From FCB group bacterium (GTDB taxonomy: Bacteria > Fidelibacterota > Marinisomatia > Marinisomatales > JAADGP01): a stretch of 45,735 nucleotides of DNA. The translations under genes were made by a program, and so were the position numbers. The stretch is taken from NCBI GenBank assembly GCA_013152315.1, contig JAADGP010000028.1, positions 1 to 45,735 on the forward strand, given 5' to 3'. Shown here one piece after another: positions 41,288 through 45,735 of the stretch (the stretch's first letter is position 1; every line of letters starts with the position of its first letter). A model generated the notes under the pieces. That model was not told the DNA's origin. It ran no database searches and saw only the letters and a list, made by a program, of their open reading frames with translations.

Positions 41288-42115
41288 TTATTTATCATCT
41301 CCTGTTGAACGTCCTGCAATAGCGTCCATTTCTCTATCTATATTCGGATCACTATTTGCTTCTGCTAAAACAGAATCTGCATACTGTCTGTAGAGTTCCG
41401 ATTCTTCGGGGGAAAGCGGCTTTTTTTCCGTCAATTTTATTAAAACAGATTGAATATCCGGAGTTAATTTGTGAAAGTTTGACGCATAGAAAATATCTCC
41501 CAGATCAAACCTCACTATCTTTTTACCATTATTCCGCACGAGGGGCTGAGAATCCCCTGCGAAATGCAAAAAATATATTCCATCTACTAACTTACTTTTT
41601 CTTCCATCGTCGTCAAATTTCAAAACCGGCGCCCCGATTAATTTGCCCACCGGTTGAACGGCAAAATGGTAATCCGTGTAACCATCCGGCCTGGTATGTT
41701 GAAATCCGTCCAGTACTTTCCAATTTTCAAATCTTTTGCTTAATTCTTTCCATTTGGGATGGGTGTTATCGGAGGAAAGAATTTCTATCTCAAAACCATC
41801 GGCATCGAATAATTCCTCAGCTTTCTTTACCGCTTTTTCTCGTGGGAGATAAACCACCGTGCCGTGAATCTGTTCAGATTCAGGCAGGGATGTGAACTGC
41901 TTTCGTTTTTCCAGCATTGCGGCTTCGAGCGGCAGATTTTCCAATAATTCATCGAATGTGGGTTCGACGTTTGTGGTTTTATCAGCAGTGGACGCCTGCG
42001 GGTTGATCCTGAGCTCGTTCTCTTGCTTACCGTTTCCGCTACAGCTTAAGCTTACCAAAAACAAAATAATAAAAACAAACAATACCGTACCAGGTGTTAC
42101 TTTTATATGATTCAT
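41288..42115 (-). CDS. Putative lipoprotein of unknown function
   Basis: Signal peptide/lipobox LFLVSLSC; 275 aa; no family recognised. Confidence 0.7.
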   Translation of the reverse strand: MNHIKVTPGTVLFVFIILFLVSLSCSGNGKQENELRINPQASTADKTTNVEPTFDELLENLPLEAAMLEKRKQFTSLPESEQIHGTVVYLPREKAVKKAEELFDADGFEIEILSSDNTHPKWKELSKRFENWKVLDGFQHTRPDGYTDYHFAVQPVGKLIGAPVLKFDDDGRKSKLVDGIYFLHFAGDSQPLVRNNGKKIVRFDLGDIFYASNFHKLTPDIQSVLIKLTEKKPLSPEESELYRQYADSVLAEANSDPNIDREMDAIAGRSTGDDK

Positions 42116-42310
42116 AACATACCTCCTTATCCTTATAGGATTTAGAAATAATTGGGAAAAAGCTAATTATAAAAAAATAGAAAAACCATATATAATACCA
42201 GATCTGCGACCTTTTTGTACTATTTAAACTATTGTAGGTAAACATATTGAAAATCAAGTGGTATGAACCCAAGGGCACGCACATCTACAATTCGCTACGC
42301 TACGACACTA

Positions 42311-42338
42311 TTCACGTTTCACGTTTTACGTTTTACGT
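42311..42338 (+). repeat. 7-nt tandem array TTCACGT TTCACGT TTTACGT TTTACGT
   Basis: Read directly; same heptamer family as 2855-2924. Confidence 0.75.
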
Positions 42339-42350
42339 TTCAGATTCTCC

Positions 42351-42374
42351 TCCTCAGCCTGTGTCTTAGCCTTC
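42351..42374 (+). repeat. 6-nt periodic repeat TCCTCA GCCTGT GTCTTA GCCTTC
   Basis: Read directly; 12 nt after the heptamer array. Confidence 0.55.
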
Positions 42375-42549
42375 ATGGATATCCAGTTTAACTCCATAAT
42401 AATTGACCGGCCAGAATATCTACCATCACAATCCACTATCGTGATTAACAATCAGATATGATACTTTTGTAATCAGTACCACGCTCAGGCTCGTTCACCT
42501 TTATGGACTACGTGATCGTCTATGGCACCATTTTTCTTCCGAATAAGTC

Positions 42550-42582
42550 AATTCCCCGGCAATTCGAAATTGCCGGGGAATT
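42550..42582. repeat. 33-bp palindrome copy 2: AATTCCCCGGCAATT CGA AATTGCCGGGGAATT
   Basis: Perfect 15-bp arms. Confidence 0.9.
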
Positions 42583-42638
42583 TTATGACAATTGCATTGC
42601 CCGCATTCTCCAACACCAATTCCATGAACAACTCGCTA

Positions 42639-42681
42639 CATCCATGAAATATCATATATTCCATTTGATATTTCATGGATG
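42639..42681. repeat. Perfect 16-bp inverted repeat CATCCATGAAATATCA - 11 nt - TGATATTTCATGGATG
   Basis: Read directly from sequence. Confidence 0.85.
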
Positions 42682-42759
42682 GTAGTCGCGTAAAATCAAT
42701 CCCAACGGTGAACGAGTCAGGATAAGCTGTTTACTTCGTTGTTAGTTTTTACGATTTCA

Positions 42760-43098
42760 TCAATCATACCGTTTCCGTACCACATCCGATTTTAAAAGAT
42801 AACCGGCCAGAAACGTAATAACCGTCACCGCGGAAAGAATCAGCAGCATCCTGAGCCAGGGACCTCCCATCTGGATTCGCCGGTGTACCAATACAAAGGT
42901 CGTATAGGCCCAGGACAGGGCTCCGAAATAAGCCAGCCATTGGACAAGTACCAAAATCCAGCGCTTTTTTATAAAAAGCAATAAAGGTACAAGAACACTC
43001 CCGACAACGAGCACCATATTTCCACCTCTTAAAAAATGCGCGCCCAACAACAGGAACGCCAATACCAAAAGAATTACTCGTGAAATCATTTTGATCAT
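42760..43098 (-). CDS. Small integral membrane protein of unknown function (112 aa)
   Basis: Three to four hydrophobic helices; MIKMISRVILLVLAFLLLGAHFLRGGNMVLVVGSVLVPLLLFIKKRW...; ATGA overlap with the preceding ORF. Confidence 0.7.
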   Translation of the reverse strand: MIKMISRVILLVLAFLLLGAHFLRGGNMVLVVGSVLVPLLLFIKKRWILVLVQWLAYFGALSWAYTTFVLVHRRIQMGGPWLRMLLILSAVTVITFLAGYLLKSDVVRKRYD

Positions 43099-43319
43099 TC
43101 CTCACTTAATTTGAAAATACTGGTTATTAATCTACCCAAAATTGAAAAAGGCTTAGGCTCAGGCGAAGGCACCGACCTGGGGAGAAATTCATCACCAAGA
43201 GAAGGATTGAACAGAGGCGTATAATTAATTGATGTGGTCGACGGCAACAATCCAATCCCTGTTAAAGCATTTACCAAAATCATTCGCTTTCGTTTTGGTA
43301 ATGAACCTTCACTTATCAA
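43095..43319 (-). CDS. Small hypothetical ORF (74 aa or shorter), possibly partly repeat-derived
   Basis: Stop overlaps the next ATG (ATGA), but it contains the 6-nt repeat encoding VPSPEPKP. Confidence 0.35.
   Translation of the reverse strand: MISEGSLPKRKRMILVNALTGIGLLPSTTSINYTPLFNPSLGDEFLPRSVPSPEPKPFSILGRLITSIFKLSEE
43147..43170 (-). repeat. 6-nt periodic repeat GCCTTC GCCTGA GCCTAA GCCTTT (minus)
   Basis: Read directly from sequence. Confidence 0.6.
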
Positions 43320-43331
43320 CGTTTTACTATT

Positions 43332-43361
43332 CCCTTAGCCTTAGCCTGCGCCTCATCCTTA
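43332..43361 (+). repeat. 6-nt periodic repeat CCCTTA GCCTTA GCCTGC GCCTCA TCCTTA
   Basis: Read directly from sequence. Confidence 0.6.
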
Positions 43362-43386
43362 ACAAACACCGGGACCTTCAACAAAT

Positions 43387-44493
43387 CTATTCCTGCCGTG
43401 ACGAATATCGACGGATAGTCTCCGCCCGCCTGATTTTGCCACTGCCGGTCTCCGGAAATTTTTCCACAAACCGGATATCCTTCGGCCTCTCGGCCGGTTT
43501 CAATATCGATTTTAATTGCGAACGCATTCGATCCGTTTCCTCCTGCGTCCATTCCCGCCCCTCGACATAGAGAACTACCCTGTTTCCCAATTTTTCGTCC
43601 GGCAATCCACAGATAAAAAATCTTCGCCCATGAATCACGTTTTCCAGCTTACGTTCCACCTGCTCGGGAATCACTTTTATTCCCCCGGTTACGATTACAT
43701 GATCGACACGACCTAACCACTCAAAGGAATCTTCGGAGACAAGATTCACCAGGTCATTGGTAACCAATTCTTCCTCTCCCGCCTGTGGAGCTTGCACTAC
43801 CAGACACCCCCGCCGATCCCGCCTGATACGCACACCTTCCAGAACCCGGTAAACGGACGAGGCCCCGGGCCCGTTCAGCGGCCTGAGCGCGATATGACTC
43901 AGGGTTTCCGTCATGCCGAATGTGGCATATACCCGGGGTTTTATGGCCTTTACCGCCATTGTCAATTTTTGATTAATTTCGCCGCCCCCGATAATAAGGG
44001 TGTTTATCCGGTCCAACCGGTCCCGGATTTGTTGGTCGGTTTCAAACAGAAGCGTATGCAATTGCAACGGAATCATGGCGGCAAAATCAATTACACCTTC
44101 CGGCACATCGACCAGCGGATTGGAGGCGGGCCTTACCGGCACCAGGTCCAGTCCCAAAACAAAGGCCCGCACGATCATCATTTTTCCGGCCACGTATTCC
44201 GCCGGCAGACACAACAACGCCCTTTGTCCCTGTCGTAACCGGAAATAACGTCCCGTCATAACCGCCGACTGAACCATCTGTTTTTTAAAGACGGAAATCG
44301 TCTTGGGCTTCCCGGTCGAGCCCGAGGTCCGTAAATCAATTTTTTCAGAATCATCCAACCAGGTAGCAATAAAAGAATAGATTGACCTTTCCCATTCGGG
44401 AGTTGCATCACCCGACAATTTTTCCGAACAGCGCTCCAGCAAATCCAATCGATTAAATCGCCGTCCGTTTATGGTGAGGGAATCGTACTTCAT
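43387..44493 (-). CDS. menE: o-Succinylbenzoate-CoA ligase (MenE-like AMP-forming ligase)
   Basis: DLRTSGSTGKPKTISVFK, YATFGMTETLSHIALRPL, GRVDHVIVTGGIKVIPEQVE, GSGKIRR; next to menC and menA. Confidence 0.88.
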   Translation of the reverse strand: MKYDSLTINGRRFNRLDLLERCSEKLSGDATPEWERSIYSFIATWLDDSEKIDLRTSGSTGKPKTISVFKKQMVQSAVMTGRYFRLRQGQRALLCLPAEYVAGKMMIVRAFVLGLDLVPVRPASNPLVDVPEGVIDFAAMIPLQLHTLLFETDQQIRDRLDRINTLIIGGGEINQKLTMAVKAIKPRVYATFGMTETLSHIALRPLNGPGASSVYRVLEGVRIRRDRRGCLVVQAPQAGEEELVTNDLVNLVSEDSFEWLGRVDHVIVTGGIKVIPEQVERKLENVIHGRRFFICGLPDEKLGNRVVLYVEGREWTQEETDRMRSQLKSILKPAERPKDIRFVEKFPETGSGKIRRAETIRRYSSRQE

Positions 44494-44494
44494 C

Positions 44495-45571
44495 TCAGGA
44501 GGAAACTTCCAAAACGGATAAATCCCATTCCGATTGAGGTTTGTAATACAACTTCCCCGAATCGATGGTCAGCGGAGAGGGAATATTGTTCAGATACAGT
44601 TGTCCGGTCCCCAAACCGTGCGTCATGGTATCTCCCAGGGTCGCCGTCCACTGGGCAATGGCATTCAAACCGATATTCGACTCTAAAGCAGAAGTTACCC
44701 ACCAACCGATATTGTGTTTTTCCGCTATTGCGATCCATTCCCGCGCCCCCGCAAATCCCCCCACCAGGGTGGGTTTTAAAATAATGTATTGCGGCCGGAT
44801 TGTTGCCAAAAGCGTGTGTTTTTCCTTTTCATCGGAAATACCGATTAATTCCTCGTCCAGGGCAATTGGCAGGGGACTATTTTCACAGATTTCCGCCATT
44901 CGCTCGGGCCGCCCGGGAGGAATAGGTTGTTCGATGGAATGAATTTCCAGTTCCGCGAGACGCGCCAGTTTCTCCGGGGCCGTATCCGGATCAAAAGCGC
45001 CGTTGGCGTCCACCCGGAGCTCAATTTCCGCGGGCGGGTATTCCCGCCGGATATCCCGCAATAAATTCAATTCCGTTTCGAAATCCAGGGCGCCGATTTT
45101 CATTTTCAGGCAGGTAAACCCGGAAGCCAATTTCTCCTTTATCTGCCTTCGCATAAATTCCGGCGTTCCCATCCAGATTAACCCGTTGATGGGAATCGGC
45201 CGGCCGGAATCAACAAACGGTGATGGAAATAATAGTCTTTTCCCCTCATTTTCCAAATCCCGCAGGGCGGTTTCCAGGCCGAACCGGATGGAAGGGTAAT
45301 CCCGCAGAGACGCTTTTAAATCCGACAAATAATTATCGATTTCCCGGCATACGTCGGCGATACGGGACTCAAAATTCGGGCGATCATCTATGCTGAGTCC
45401 CGGCAAAGGAGCGCATTCCCCGATTCCCGTCCTTTCCGGGTTCGGGTTTCCGATTTCCGTCAATTTCAGAAACCAAGTTTTGCGTTCCGTCAGGATACCA
45501 CGGGAAGTGCCGCTTGGTCGCTTGAAGCGAAGGACATATGGTTGCCAGGTTGCCTGCAGGGTGCCCAACAT
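44495..45571 (-). CDS. menC: o-Succinylbenzoate synthase (MenC, enolase superfamily)
   Basis: CLKMKIGALDFETELNLLRDIRREYPPAEIELRVDANGAF, SIEQPIPPG, PIALDEELIG, ILKPTLVGGF. Confidence 0.9.
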   Translation of the reverse strand: MLGTLQATWQPYVLRFKRPSGTSRGILTERKTWFLKLTEIGNPNPERTGIGECAPLPGLSIDDRPNFESRIADVCREIDNYLSDLKASLRDYPSIRFGLETALRDLENEGKRLLFPSPFVDSGRPIPINGLIWMGTPEFMRRQIKEKLASGFTCLKMKIGALDFETELNLLRDIRREYPPAEIELRVDANGAFDPDTAPEKLARLAELEIHSIEQPIPPGRPERMAEICENSPLPIALDEELIGISDEKEKHTLLATIRPQYIILKPTLVGGFAGAREWIAIAEKHNIGWWVTSALESNIGLNAIAQWTATLGDTMTHGLGTGQLYLNNIPSPLTIDSGKLYYKPQSEWDLSVLEVSS

Positions 45572-45577
45572 TAAAAT

Positions 45578-45735
45578 TCACAGGTTAACGCTGATGCCCA
45601 GCAACAAGGCAAACAGGAAGGTGTTCAATGCCAGCTTTTTTAAATACGGATCAAGTTTCGCGGGCTCAGTCACGCGCAAGACTTCAACGGCATGCCTGAT
45701 CATAACCGGGGCGATAATAAGAAACAGGAATTTCA
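45578..45735 (-). CDS. menA: 1,4-dihydroxy-2-naphthoate polyprenyltransferase (MenA), C-terminal end only
   Basis: Reverse-complement reads ...KFLFLIIAPVMIRHAVEVLRVTEPAKLDPYLKKLALNTFLFALLLGISVNL*; position ahead of menC. Confidence 0.7.
   Translation of the reverse strand, partial: KFLFLIIAPVMIRHAVEVLRVTEPAKLDPYLKKLALNTFLFALLLGISVNL

Noticed and set aside
42039-42284. 81-aa minus ORF overlapping the lipoprotein start
   Set aside because: Out of frame with the lipoprotein signal peptide; low-complexity AT-rich translation.
42764-43105. 113-aa minus ORF overlapping 42760-43098 in another frame
   Set aside because: The alternative frame encodes a clean multi-TM protein with ATGA coupling; this frame has non-membrane, low-plausibility sequence.

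Overview
The window looks like a core-genome segment of a Gram-negative bacterium from the FCB group (Bacteroidetes/Calditrichota/Marinimicrobia-like). That placement is an inference from gene content: PorU/PorV, T9SS-type sorting domains, a GGGP-synthase-family protein, and TamB/BamA/Lol genes. Every credible gene lies on the minus strand. From high to low coordinate they are: menA (3' end), menC, menE, two small ORFs, a lipoprotein, an orphan T9SS sorting-domain remnant, porU-like, porV-like, an Fn3-like lipoprotein, an NRAMP-like transporter, prfB with a programmed +1 frameshift, lysS, two Lol-type permeases, lolD, clpC, dnaK, tamB-like, bamA-like, a TPR lipoprotein, moxR, DUF58, a membrane lipoprotein, efp, accB, accC, gcvH, a GGGP-synthase-family protein, gmhA-like, xerD-like, a site-2 protease, a 45-aa sORF, formiminotransferase-cyclodeaminase, mutL and miaA. 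Most of this is housekeeping. The unexplained structure is in the intergenic gaps (about 2.85-2.92, 31.13-31.67, 33.95-34.38, 40.1-41.3 and 42.1-43.4 kb). These hold several dispersed repeat families: a 7-nt periodic array (TTCACGT-like), a 6-nt periodic array (GCCTTA-like), a nested-hairpin element in two copies with a compensatory base-pair change, a near-perfect 33-bp palindrome in two copies, and a duplicated T9SS sorting-domain 3' end. I found no CRISPR array, rRNA or tRNA, and no defence or transposon system I can support.
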